DNA of 64,000 nt, taken from the NCBI GenBank assembly GCA_027886185.1, contig WOAB01000127.1:3224001-3288000 (forward strand), written 5' to 3'. Below are positions 36,601 through 47,806 of the stretch, piece by piece. A model generated the notes under the pieces. It was given only the letters and a program-made list of their open reading frames with translations. It had not been told where the DNA came from and did no database searches. Origin of the DNA: Rheum nobile (Eukaryota > Streptophyta > Magnoliopsida > Caryophyllales > Polygonaceae). The position numbers and the translations under genes were made by a program. Each line of letters opens with the position of its first letter. Positions within the stretch are counted from its first letter, which is position 1.

Positions 36601-37376
36601 AAAAAGTCCGAACCCGTTTTACCGACCTGACCGACCCGCTTTTGGACCCGACCCGACCAAAATTTTTGGTAACCCGAAATTATCGAACCCGAATTTACCG
36701 AGACTAAACCTGACCAACCCGAACCCGACCCGGTTAACGAATAAATGTGGAGTATTAATAAAATAAAAAACATAAAATATATATGATAAATGACATATAA
36801 ATAATGGTAATATGCTCAATGATCCAAAAAAATGAACATTGTTGTACATATATAATTTTTAATGATGTAGAAATTTATATAATATAAATTAAAATTAAAA
36901 ATAAAATATGATTTTGGTCTACTAATATCACTTACATTAAAATAATTAATAATATTATTATTTTAATTCATTTCAACTTATTTTGACATATTTATATTAG
37001 TTTTTAACTATTTAATAATATTTAAATAGTGAACAAAATATTTAAAAAAACGACGCTCTTGACCCATTGGTCAACCCGAACCGCTCGCTGACCTGTAATG
37101 ATTCAACCCGGCTTGACCTGTTATCCGAAATGATCTGACCCGTTCTCAACCCGTACCCGAAATAATCGAACTGAACCCGACTTGACCGACCTGATTGACA
37201 TGTCTAATTATAACCCATTTGTAAATTTGTACAAAAATTATCTTAACCTAACTTTTGAACTTAAGTTCATGAAAATTTAATTTATTCCTCTAAAAGAAAT
37301 AAAATAAATTTCACAAATTTTATATTATCAAATTAAAATTACCATACTACCCATTTATTTTAAGTGGGATATTACA
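33665..37376. mobile_element. Probable large solo LTR
   Basis: Begins TGTAACACCCC and ends GGGATATTACA, the TG...CA inverted-end pattern of LTRs. Flanks are ACGAT and ATGAT, a 5-bp target duplication with one mismatch. No gag or pol sequence occurs in the 3.7 kb and no second copy is in the window, so a solo LTR produced by unequal recombination fits best. LTRs of this length occur in some plant Ty3/gypsy lineages (for example Tekay/Del); the lineage is not proven here. It contains a later hAT-like insertion at 36589-37207. Confidence 0.5.
36589..37207. mobile_element. hAT-like non-autonomous element, ACCCGACC-rich
   Basis: 619 bp flanked by TTATAAC on both sides (36582-36588 and 37208-37214; seven identical bases of an expected eight). 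Ends TCGAGCTGTAAA and, reversed, TTAGACATGTCAA resemble the TAGAGCTGT ends of hAT MITEs. Both subterminal zones are packed with GACCCGACC / AACCCGAA motifs around an AT-rich middle. Confidence 0.6.
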
Positions 37377-40152
37377 ATGATTCACATCAAGCCAAAATCA
37401 CTACTATATATAGAATACGAAAAATGATCAATAATAAATTATAATTTAAATGTTGTTTTAATGATACGGTATTATCATATATCAAATTATGTTCAAACAT
37501 TTTCTATACTATATTAGATATCACAAAGTGTCGTTTAGACAATATCAAGGACAAATCTTTATTCGTGGTTCATAGTTGTCCTTGTTCCGCAAAAAAAAAT
37601 TAAATATGAATATATGGTGAAAATAAATATATTGTATTTTTTTTACTGGTTATACTATATAAAATTTTATTTTTATATGGCCTTTGAAAATTAAAAATTT
37701 ATTTAGATAATAGTGAATAATTACCATGTTTTACCAAGATAAAAATGAACAATTTTTAATTATCTTTCATATTATGTATCATTTTATATTTATATTGCCT
37801 TTGAAAAATAAAAAATGATCTTTATTCATTTTCAATTTTTTTATATATATTCAAGAAAAATTATCTTTAACGCTTTACCACATAAAAATTACCAAGTAAA
37901 TATATTATATTTAATACTCTGCAGTAATCTAAAACAAACTCACTAAAATAAAAATGAAATTTTTTCAATATTGTTTAACTATTTTTATTGTTTATCAACC
38001 AACAACAAATAAGAATATCTTTCTTTGAATGAAGTATCACTAATTAAGATAATATTATATACATAAATAATTATAATAAAGAAACATCAATGATATATTA
38101 TAGCCCCTATAAGTGGCTATTAGTAAGAAATAATATAAAATTCACATAGTGATAACCACAATAACTATAAAATTGACCATTTATTATAATAATATTTATA
38201 TGATAAAAATCGTTTAATTGATTATATGTATACATTACTAAAAAGAAATAAAATTATATAATACAGATTCTATATGGAAAGTTTATTTTTTGTTACGATA
38301 AAAGTTTTATTATATATATTATTTTAGCCCGTGACTTTTTTTAAAAAGTTTATCATACTTTTTTTAATAATTAAAATAAATTTAATAAAAAAATATTTAA
38401 TAAAATTATATTACACTAATTAGGTATGAAGATTGAAGAATTATTACATATATGCATGTGTATAGAGAGTTTGATCTTGATTCAACATCTGATCGAGAGT
38501 CTATAAATATATATATTAAACCTTTTATTTTTTTAAGTCACCAGAATACTTATGAGCCTATATGAGATGTCATTTTGTAATTAATTCCAGTTTTTAACTT
38601 ATTTAACTTTTACAAATTTACAAAATTTTCAAATTCACCACCAACAGATATTCAATAAGAAACCTAGAAAATTTAATTTAAAATTACGTATAAAATTTTG
38701 TTAAACCTAATAAAATTACAATGCATAAATCTCGAATACAAGCAGTTATCAAGCTTTTTATAAACATGAATTTTTTGAAAAAATATTATCCATAAGTTAC
38801 GGTCTCCTCATTTTTACTTTCGGTAGTAATTTACTTTAGTTTACTACTAGAATATGTCTTCCGTACGGGTTGAGATAAATATAAACTATATATTTAACGA
38901 TAAACCAATTAATAATATATGATGTTATTGACTAATAGAATTACAATATTATAACAATTAAATTGTTTTATGATTTTAAAAAATAAAGAAGGATTTAGGA
39001 TGCTTAAATAGTCATGAAACAATATAACGTATATTTTATTTATATATTTTGTATATATATATATAAATATTAAGCCAAAAATACCAAGTGACAATTTAAT
39101 TAATGGATTAATAAATCTAAAGAACATAGGAAGTAATATACACACCAACATTAAAATGAACTATGTTTGTTAATATATTCACGAACGTTATATTTGGCAA
39201 TATATTTGGTGTAATAATTTAGTATATGGATGGTATGTTATATTTGGTAAATAAGGAAATTGATACAGGTAGAAGATAATGTAGATTGTCAAAAATAAGA
39301 AGGAGAAAATAGTAAAATGATATTTAAATTTGTCTATGTAGAATCCTAAAGGCGCCCGATTGACACATAAAAAAATAAAAAAAGGCTTTTTTATAAGGTA
39401 AGAATTCGATTTACCCCACATAATAATGTGGGGTAAATTGATAGGCCAATAAATCGGTATCCGGGACAAATCGGCATAAGAGAACAAACAAAAAAAAGAA
39501 GCAAGAAAATACATCTAAACAATTAAGGAGCCTAAACAACCTAGGGAGAGAAAATAGTAAAGCACTATGAAAGTATCACTGAAAAACGGGTCAGACAGAT
39601 CAGTGCAGAATGAACCACCATGACGTTGTCCTCACCTAAATGAGGGATCTTCAGGAGTCTCGACCACCTTGATGTTGCCCCCCACAAATAGAGGGATCTT
39701 CAAGTGCCTCGCACACGATCACAACACGTCCGGAACAACTCCGTCTCCACGCTAGATCGACTCAACAATTGCAAAAAAGTATCGACATTCAAGCTTGAAT
39801 CAACGAATCAACAAAAAGATTTCTTCGAATTATAATTATTCAAGACTAAAGAAGTTATTTGTTCGTAATAATAACTACGCTCCTTCAATAGAAGAATAAA
39901 GATTCATGTAGTAGTTGTTCGGTGTAAAATTTTAATAATTTAACCAAAGTCACATAAGCAAAATCTTAAATTTCACTAGTTGTTACCCAATTTCCATTGT
40001 TCTCATTAAAAAAATTCCCAGCGATATGATTTAGATAGTGGAGTTATCTAGACAATTTACTGTTGGCCATTATGACTCCTTTTTGACATTTTGTTTTTAT
40101 TTTTCTACTTGCTTTTGTCTGGAGCTTGTAAAACAAGTTTTGCATTTTTTTA
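37377..40152. other. AT-rich spacer, no gene seen
   Basis: 2.8 kb of low-GC DNA. 39410-39437 is a hairpin with perfect 11-bp arms (TTTACCCCACA, 6-nt loop). 39600-39700 has a duplicated phrase (CC.CCTTGATGTTGCCCCC / GAGGGATCTTCA) of unknown origin. Confidence 0.4.
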
Positions 40153-40202
40153 CCCGATTACTTTTCGACGCATAGGCATTTTTGCCGTTTAGCGCATAGG
40201 CT
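40153..40202 (+). repeat. Left terminal inverted repeat of the PMD-MULE
   Basis: About 50 bp ending AGCGCATAGGCTC. It pairs with 47953-48004 and abuts the first palindrome array directly. Confidence 0.75.
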
Positions 40203-40315
40203 CCATATGTAACGTGTGGAGCCTATCCACGCGTCACGTGTGGTTGTAACTCACACGTAACGTGTGGAACCATACCACACATTACATGTGGGTATACACC
40301 ACCCGTAACGTGTGG
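40203..40315. repeat. Palindrome array 1 (5 copies, 24-bp period)
   Basis: Variants of CCACACGTWACGTGTGG centred at 40211, 40235, 40259, 40283 and 40307, exactly 24 bp apart. Spacers of 7 bp differ in sequence. Lies between the left TIR and the 3' end of the GRF gene. Confidence 0.9.
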
Positions 40316-40679
40316 TGTTTTAGTATATTAAATTGTTTAGTTATAGTATACTTTAGGGTAGTTGTGTATGTCATATTATTGTATATTTTTAGTATTTATA
40401 TTGTGGTTCAATGTTCAATGTTGAATTATTGATTATTTTATATATATTATAATGTTGTGTATGAATGTTGTATCATATTATTGTTTATTTTTAGGGTTTA
40501 TTTGTTTATCTAAAATTAATAAAAAAAACACCCCAAAATAATCAACATAGAAGACATAATAGAATTGTTCATTACGTTGGATGACTACAACCACATTTAT
40601 CTCAAAATAAAGTAAATAATACATGTTCTTCACCTTCTTCATAAACTTAGAAATCCTAACACAAAATAAATGACATCGT

Positions 40680-41136
40680 CTAGTTGCGTTTGAAGAAATT
40701 AGGATAGTCTCTGGTAAAAGTTCGCTTCCTATCATATCTCTTCTTTGATAAAATTGCTTGCTCCCTACAAAGGTTGATAGTACGTAAACAACATTACACA
40801 AAAGATACGACATCAAGGCAGTATACGATATACATCATTATATAGTTTGAGGTTATACCTACGCATCTTATCCACATCTTGTAAAAGTTTTTTATTTTTC
40901 TTAACAAGATCTCGATTCTCCTTAACAAGATCTTGTTTTTCCCTCCATTGTTGTCGAATAATCGCGTGTGCCCTGTCCTCGTATATAGGATCAATCCACT
41001 TCCTGTAAAAACACCCCAGTCTTGGGCATCCCCAATACCTTCTTCCGTAGTTCCACTGCAAATCCCAAGTACGGACAATGACTTTCAAATTACACGCGCA
41101 TAGTGGGTTTGTTGATGATTCGGATGAAGATGCCAT
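40680..41136 (-). CDS. GRF-type zinc-finger protein with coiled coil, 120 aa, intact
   Basis: Two coding exons, 41136-40859 and 40764-40680 (donor AG|GTATAAC, acceptor TTTGTAG|GG), give 120 codons plus a TAG stop with no lesion. A further intron in the 5' leader is likely (41234-41160), with the first leader exon near 41290. Start MASSSESSTN is the first ATG of the frame. The N-terminal half fits a GRF zinc finger: Cys13-x-Cys15, then NYGRRYWGC (Cys37) and Cys42, then FYRKWIDP. GRF fingers bind nucleic acid in other proteins. Residues ~64-93 (REKQDLVKENRDLVKKNKKL) look like a short coiled coil, and the C-terminus is basic. It diverges from the transposase gene across a 0.66-kb region with telomere-like repeats and palindrome array 2. 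Function in the element is unknown; a DNA-binding accessory is an inference. Confidence 0.7.
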
Positions 41137-41525
41137 TATTTGTTGTAGTGCTTGGTTTCCTACAAATATCATGAATCCATTAATATAAAAAATTGGGGAT
41201 AATAAATCAAAAGAAACTGGAAGAAGAATCTTACCCACAATTGAATCTTCAAGCGTCGCTTGTGTTGGACTTGTTGTAGAGAACAAACAACCCTAATGCC
41301 TCTTATATAGTGAAAAACAATGTGTTTGACAGCTAATATACAACTGTATATAACTGTAGTATATAATGACCTCAACCACTAGCATTAATGAACTCAACCA
41401 CTAGCATTAATAACTTCTCAACAATCATTTACCACCCTAAACCCTAAATAAAAGTTCATCTCCTCAATCTCACAAACAAGGTAACTAAAATACCCGATTC
41501 ACCCTTATTAATTAAAGATAAATAG

Positions 41526-41672
41526 TTAACCCTAACCTTAACCCTAATCCTAAACCCTAAACCATAATCCCTAAACCTAAACCACATTACCCTAAACCCT
41601 ACCCCAATACTATATCCCTAAACCCTAAACCCTAAACTCTAACCCTACCCCAAGCCCTACCCTAAACCCTAA
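41526..41672. repeat. Telomere-like CCCTAAA tract in divergent promoter region
   Basis: About 16 degenerate CCCTAAAC / CCCTACC / CCCTAATC units between the start of the GRF gene and the transposase gene. Telo-box motifs (AAACCCTAA) are known promoter elements in plants; here the run is much longer. Confidence 0.7.
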
Positions 41673-41701
41673 CAAAAAGCCTCATACGCCTAAACCTTGA
41701 A

Positions 41702-41790
41702 CCACACGTAACGTGTGGAATCAGATCACACGTTACGTGTCATGCTATCCCACACGTAACGTGTGGATGGGGCTCACACGTAACGTGTGG
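41702..41790. repeat. Palindrome array 2 (4 copies, 24-bp period)
   Basis: Centres at 41710, 41734, 41758 and 41782. It lies 160 bp upstream of the transposase start codon, right after the telomere-like tract. Confidence 0.9.
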
Positions 41791-41949
41791 TTCAGTCTGT
41801 GACAAAACGCATTGAATTAACCGTCTTGTCCCCACCTAACTGTAATAATGACCCATCTTCTTCCCCGCCTAACGATCCATTTGGAGCCTAAACCCTCATT
41901 TGAAACACTCACAAATTCTTGTTTTGCACTCTAAATTTTTGTAAAAAAA

Positions 41950-44119
41950 ATGGACAATCCGAACAACAACGAGTATTGGAGCAACAGTGGGGAAGATATT
42001 CCACTTTCGAACGAGGTAATTTCTATTATGTAACCCTAAAGTTCTCTTTTTTTGTTGTTTTGAACTTGTTTAAAGTTTTTAGCTTGATGGTTAGGGTTTT
42101 GAAAGGTATGATATTTGTTATTTAGGGTTTAACCAAGCTAGACATGATATTTGTTGTTTAATATTAAAGATCTCATTTTATTGTTTAGGGGATTAGAAAC
42201 AAAGATTGAGCATTGTTTAGGGTTTATGGCTGCGAAATGGCTGTTACATTGAAGAACAGTTCCACACGTTATGTGGCAAGATAGTGTACACGTAACGTGT
42301 GGAACGCTTCCACAAGTAACATGTGGGAGAGTTCCACACGTAACGTGTGAAACTCTCCCACACGTTACGTGTGGAGTCACCACCAGAAACCGGTTGTAGG
42401 TTCATTCTGTAAAATGGCACGGTTTGTCACTAACCGTGCAATTTTACAAAATCTGCTCTCTGAAAGAAAATTTTGAATTTAGGTTTATAATTTGTACACT
42501 ACTTGATGAGATGATTTCATGTGTATGTAGACGAACTATTATTTATACGAGGGGTTAAACAATATCTCCCTCAATGACTGGAGCACCCCACAGAAGACAT
42601 TTGCGGTTTGGGAAACGCCTCAAAAGCTGCAGGATTGGAACACGCCTCAACTAGCTATTGAGATACCATCCTTCTCACTTGGGATACCGTTTCCTCCAGA
42701 AGCATCTTCATCTCATGCTACCCCACAGTTTTGCTTTCCATCCCTACACACACAGCCTCAGTTTAGTGTACCACCGGAGGAGGATGTTTACGTCTCTGTT
42801 GATTACTCAAGGTTCTTTACAACTGATCAAATATGGGAGTCTAGAGAAGAAGCATTTTTGTGGGCGCGAAAGATGGCTAAGTGTAAACACTTCTGCATCA
42901 AAAAGTGGAGGAATAAACCTTCCACCCCTTCGACCCTTGGGGGGACTTGGTTACCGTGTGATAGGCATAGACAAAACGTGCCTAAACAAGCTGACCAAGT
43001 GAGAGACATCACAAGGTCGAAGAAGTGTGGGTGTCCCTTCATGTTGAGGCTGAAAGAAGGGCCGAAGGGATTGTGGAGGATCATTGTATAACATGGAACT
43101 CACAATCATGTCATAGCAGATTATTTGTATGGTAGTGCATTAGCTGGACGACCAAGCGCTGAAGAGAAGGAGATTATTAGGGTGATGACAGTCAATCATT
43201 GCAAGCCTCAAAAGATTCATACTACAATCCATTCGTCCCCTGGCAATTTGACCAAGATGAAGCAAGTGTACAACATCATGCATGAGATACGAAAGAAGGG
43301 CATGGAAGGAAGAACAGTTGTGCAACAGTTCTTCTATGAGTGCAATGAGAAGGGATACTTCATGGAGCATAGATTCAACAAGGAGACCAACAAGATAACG
43401 GATATCTTCTTCGCAAGCCAGGAACAGTTGTCGTTGCTAAAGGCATTTCCGTACATTGCGCTGCTGGACTCTACATATGCAACTAACCGGTTAGTAACAT
43501 ACATATCTATTATACTCTTCATTTGTTCATGTCAAGGTTAGGATGCCATCATATTTTATATATGATTATGTGTGCATTTACAATTTGCCCTTCCTTGAAA
43601 TTGTTGGCATCACATCTGTTTGGAAAAACTATAATATTGCCGGGGCATTTCTGGAGAAGGAGGACGAAGACAGTTACAAGTGGGCCATAGAGCAACTTGC
43701 AAAGATGTTTGTCAAGGTGCAACGAGCACCCACATGTTTGGTCACTGATCGGGAGAAGGCGTTGATGAACGCCTTAGAGAAGCAGTTTCCAGAAGCAAAA
43801 TTCCTTCTATGTAGGCGGCATTTGCCATGTCCAGGAAGAGCAACATTTTATTGCGGTACGTTAATACAATCACATCTGTTGATACTATCTTGTGTTAAAA
43901 CATATGTATGATGCATTGACTTTGATGTAGATTGGCCTTGCCGATACATCGCCCTTGCCTACTCTTTACCCGGTGTGGGTGGTATATCATGACCCGTCTG
44001 CGGGTGATTACGTAGATCAAAGGATGTGTGATCGGTTGTTGGAGTACGAAGCAGCCAAGGCCGAAAAGAAGACAAGACGAAAGAAGAAGGTTGAAACGGT
44101 CGATTTATGTAATGAATGA
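41950..44119 (+). pseudogene. MULE transposase of the PMD element, truncated
   Basis: Exon 1 41950-42015 (MDNPNNNEYWSNSGEDIPLS), donor GAG|GTAATT; exon 2 42531-43489 in phase 0. Exon 2 holds the FAR1-like N-terminal domain (DQIWESREEAFLWARKMAK, KKCGCPFMLRL, GTHNH). A stop codon at 43089-43091 precedes GTHNH. It also holds the start of the transposase core (AFPYIALLDSTYATNR, first catalytic Asp). After an intron whose acceptor AG I cannot see, 43575-43857 continues with LPFLEIVGITSVWKNYNIAG, CLVTDREKALMNALEKQFPE (second Asp) and LLCRRH. The chain then breaks off: the last part of the catalytic core and the SWIM finger are missing. A final exon 43930-44119 (LPTLYPVWVVYHDPSAGDYV, basic tail, TGA) ends the gene. 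Dead by stop, lost splice site and internal deletion. Confidence 0.75.
42262..42374. repeat. Palindrome array 3 (5 copies, 24-bp period)
   Basis: Centres at 42270, 42294, 42318, 42342 and 42366. Lies within intron 1 (42016-42530) of the transposase gene. Confidence 0.9.
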
Positions 44120-44277
44120 TATGTATGACTTATGATGCAATGAGTTCGACGTTTCTAATCCAAAAAGAAGAGAAATACTTGTTTGGATCCAAGAATAATC
44201 TCCAATCTTCAAGAAAACTCAAGCAACACACAACTCGGTCCAGCTCAACCAACTAGCCTAAATGCATGCTATCACAT

Positions 44278-44400
44278 CCCTAAATCCAAACAACTCATAA
44301 AAAACATTCAAATAGAAGTGATAACATTCATTATTGTCATAATCCAAACAACTCATAAAAAAACATTCAAACAAAAGTCATAACATTCATTGTTGTCACC
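44278..44400. repeat. ~62-bp tandem duplication between convergent gene ends
   Basis: AATCCAAACAACTCATAAAA, ACATTCAAA and ATAACATTCATTRTTGTCA recur once in tandem. It lies in the 350-bp gap between the stops of the transposase (plus) and the PMD gene (minus). Confidence 0.6.
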
Positions 44401-44455
44401 TTCCAAAGTTCAATGAAATCCAAAGTTTAATGCTCAAATGACGAAGCAGCCAAGT

Positions 44456-46914
44456 TCAATGGTTCGAAAGGTAGGGATACATTTGCTCCAATGATTGCCG
44501 TAACGCCTCGGCTAGGTCTTCACATTGGTCATCTCCATGTTGGTGATCGTGATATGGATCCAGACGTCCGTAGCAACTATCGACCCACTGTAGTCACAAT
44601 AAGTGGATACGATTAATATAAAGTTTGTACACGAAATTAAACAAGATATAAATATTCAATTTCTTACATGGTGATGAGGGTTACGGTCCTCTTGAGGGAT
44701 GATGAATGGATGTGTATGCTGGAGGTACCACTGCATGTAATCACCGCTACACTGGTGGGGTTGAAGGACTGGAGGACCCATGGCTTGTAGGCTAATGGAA
44801 TGTTCATTGCGGGCATCCCATGCATGTAAGGATCTATCGTATTCCACCGTATAGCTGCTAATCTTCGTGCCCCTCCATGCCTTAATTGGAACAATCGGTT
44901 GTCTTGGACACTGTAGTGCACGCCCAAACTGCCTAGCTGCTCGATCTGGCATGTAAGGCTCGATGACCCACAAACAGGATATGACTTCATGGAATCGCGA
45001 TGAAGCAAACATCCCATTGTTGAAGTCAATCGGGCCGTATGATATCCACTCAACCTAAACATAATTGAATTTCAAACAACTAATCATGCATATAATTTCA
45101 TATTTTAACATACTAGATAAGGACCGTATATGCACTTACACTCTCAGCACGCATCCCATCCAGCTCCTCCCTATAATTCCTGGTCCGGTTGGGTGGCTGT
45201 GACATGTCCCATCGACTGGCGTATGGGATCAGCTGTTGGCGGTCCCAGTAAACACTCTGTGCAGGTCTAAACATGGGAAATTATTGCTATATCCATGCCT
45301 ACAAAACAATTACATGTAAGTCAATTCCCTTAATAACAAATATTAATCTATAACAAAAATACAGATGTTTTTATTCAAGCCATTTAATACCTGAATCAGA
45401 GTGAAACATGTGGACATGACCCGCGCCTCCTTCCTTGTGCACTCGCCCAAGCTGCGGTACACATGGGCAAGAACACCGGTACCCCATGCATAGTTCGTGG
45501 CTGATGAGGGATCAGTCACGAACGGAGTGTAATAAATGGGCAACTGATGGTGAGACTTGTCAGGAAAGAGACAAGACCCCACCAAGTACAGCAAGAACCC
45601 AACTGCCTGCTTCTTGTCAGCCAAATCCTGGCAATGAGTCCTAAAATCTGCCGTATGCACGTTACCAGTGACGATAGCACCATCCTCCAGCTCAAAAAAC
45701 TCATGCGCTTTCTCCATCAACGTCTTCTTCAAATCATTGCGGGCCAACTGCTCGTGCCATTTCTTTGGTGGACCCATGTCTTGCCCTTGTATGTTCAACC
45801 CAAGGATCATCCACACATCATGGAGAGTTATAGTCATCTCTCCCCATGGCATGTGGAATGAGTTGGTTTCCGGTTGCCAACGCTCGACGAAGGCACCAAT
45901 CAGCGTCTCATCCACATGCTCGTGCATGATGTCCAGTAGATGACATAGCCCGGACGCAGACGCCATGTTACCCCATGCGTCAGCCGTTGTGCGACGCCAT
46001 GAGCGTAACTGCTTGCCTCGTTGCTGAAACCTCAAAGGTGGCACCGGCTGTATATGAACTCATTTAAGCAATCCATCGGACTTATTTAAAATAAGATTAA
46101 TAATTAAAACAAATAAAGTTACATGCAACTTACAATGCGCTGGTACAGGAGGTACGCCACGTGGTTCACAAAACTCTTCAAGAGTTCAAGGCTCTCCGGA
46201 CCTCCAGGAACGCTCACCTGCAGTTCAAGGTCATATCTCACATTCTTCCTTGACCGGGGCGGTTTTGCCCGCGAAGAAGAGGCTTCTTGAGGCTCCTCGT
46301 CCACGTCTGGAGCGTCATCTCTTGGCATCCAGGCATTGCTGGACTGGTCCTGAGTCCCCCATGTATTGGCATGATCCTACATTTATTAAATAGATCAGAA
46401 ATAATTACATTTTTTAAACTATTTCAGGTTATACTAAATGTACTTACCGTAGGCTGATGATAGGGAGCATTCGGGTACGCTGCCGGGTTCTCCCACGGGT
46501 TGTGCTGATCCTCATCCCCCTGATAATAATGCGAAGGACTATGATGATGAGGGCTCAGATGCAGCGGTAGTACCGGCGGACTAAGATTCCGCCCGTAGTA
46601 GTTATTCTGATCTATTGTATCAGAATAACCATGCAGCGGGCTCCCTTGGTAGTCCGGGTAGATCTGAGGCTCATAGTCTTCCCTACCTCCATGAAACGAA
46701 GGCACCGCCATTAAGCTCTGAACTCCTATCATGCCAGTAACCCCACTACTGCTATTCATGCGCCGGTCTGATATGCGCCGGTCTCATCATCCCGGTAGTT
46801 GACATTCCTCCGTTGCCTCCTCTTCGACCTGTTCACCTCTTCGCCAGTCCTAAACGACTGTTCGCGTTGAAGGTTGCGGCGTCTCCTACGTTCGGTTCTT
46901 TCCCCAGGCTCCAT
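44456..46914 (-). pseudogene. Plant mobile domain (PMD, aminotransferase-like) gene, lightly broken
   Basis: Six exons on the minus strand: 46914-46448, 46376-46134, 46047-45391, 45298-45140, 45054-44668 and 44587-44456, ending in TGA. Five of six are multiples of three and all splice sites are GT..AG. Exon 1 starts MEPGERTERRRRR; it is 2 nt out of frame and hits a TGA near 46758, so it carries a single-base indel beside a 15-bp tandem duplication. Exon 3 has the PMD hallmark (IGAFVERWQPETNSFHMPWG, EMTITLHDVWMILGL, KKQAVGFLLYLVGSCLFPDK, YAWGTGVLAHVYRSL). Exon 4 has two stops (AWI*Q*FPMFRPAQ) before VYWDRQQLIPYASRW. Exon 5 has CLWVIEPYMPDRAARQFG. PMD proteins (MAIN/MAIL type) act in plant silencing and meristem maintenance; transposon copies are common. 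About 680 residues if unbroken. Confidence 0.85.
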
Positions 46915-47099
46915 CTGCGGTTATATTATTTTTATCAAAATAATATAATCAAAATATTATCAAAATAATATAATCAAAATATAATCAAAATAATATAATC
47001 AAAATAATATAATTCAAATATTATCAAAATAATATAATTAAAATATTATCAAAATAATATTTTGAGTCGGAGAGTCGCCGACGGCTCGCCGGTGACTCG
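46915..47099. other. PMD 5' flank with ATAATATAATCAAAAT repeats
   Basis: 46921-47060 is a run of TCAAAATAATATAA units, followed by GC-rich CGCCGGCGA motifs. This is the likely upstream region of the PMD gene. Confidence 0.5.
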
Positions 47100-47316
47100 C
47101 CGGCGATCCACACGTTACGTGTGAAATGGAATCACACGTAACGTGTGGAACACATTCACACGTTACGTGTGAATGTGCACATTCCAACTACCGCCGGCGA
47201 GACGCCGACGACATTCCGGCGATCCACACGTTACGTGTGAAATGGAATCACACGTAACGTGTGGAACACATTCACACGTTACGTGTGAATGTGCACATTC
47301 CAACTACCGCCGGCGA
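47100..47316. repeat. Palindrome array 4 (2 x 3 copies) in a 101-bp direct duplication
   Basis: A 101-bp unit (47100-47200) is repeated at 47216-47316, offset 116 bp. Each unit has three palindromes 24 bp apart, with centres 47116, 47140, 47164 and 47232, 47256, 47280. It lies about 200 bp upstream of the PMD start codon. Confidence 0.9.
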
Positions 47317-47806
47317 ACCTCCGGTCGTCTTCTCTGGTGACATTTCCGAATTCCGACGATTTTTTTCCATCAAATAATACATGAAATTCAACAAAAAATG
47401 CACAATTTTTACAAATCTATCAATACTATCACTTCCACTAGCATATTTTCACAAAAAATTCAACATAAATCCTCATGCAAAAAAAAGTCTTCAAAATTAT
47501 ACAAAAAATCAAAAACAATCCCAAAAGCTTCTACAAAACATAGATCTACCATCCTAAACATCTCCACAACATAGATCTACAATCCCTAACCAAACACTTC
47601 AAATTTAACAAAACAAAACCAAAAAAAAATTCCACTAACTAACCTTTCAAAGATCTTGAACGTAACGCGCGGAGTCGGTTGATTCATCACGAGCAGATGC
47701 AAGAGACGCGTAACGAGTGAGGCTGCGGAGTTCGAATGAATGGAGGATGCGGAGTTCGAATGAATGGGGGATGAAGCAAGATCTGGCTTTTAAAGCCAGA
47801 TCTCCT

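Noticed and set aside
42138..42383. Minus-strand frame of repeated HVTCG residues as a repeat protein
   Set aside because: It is a translation of palindrome array 3 inside intron 1; no other coding support.
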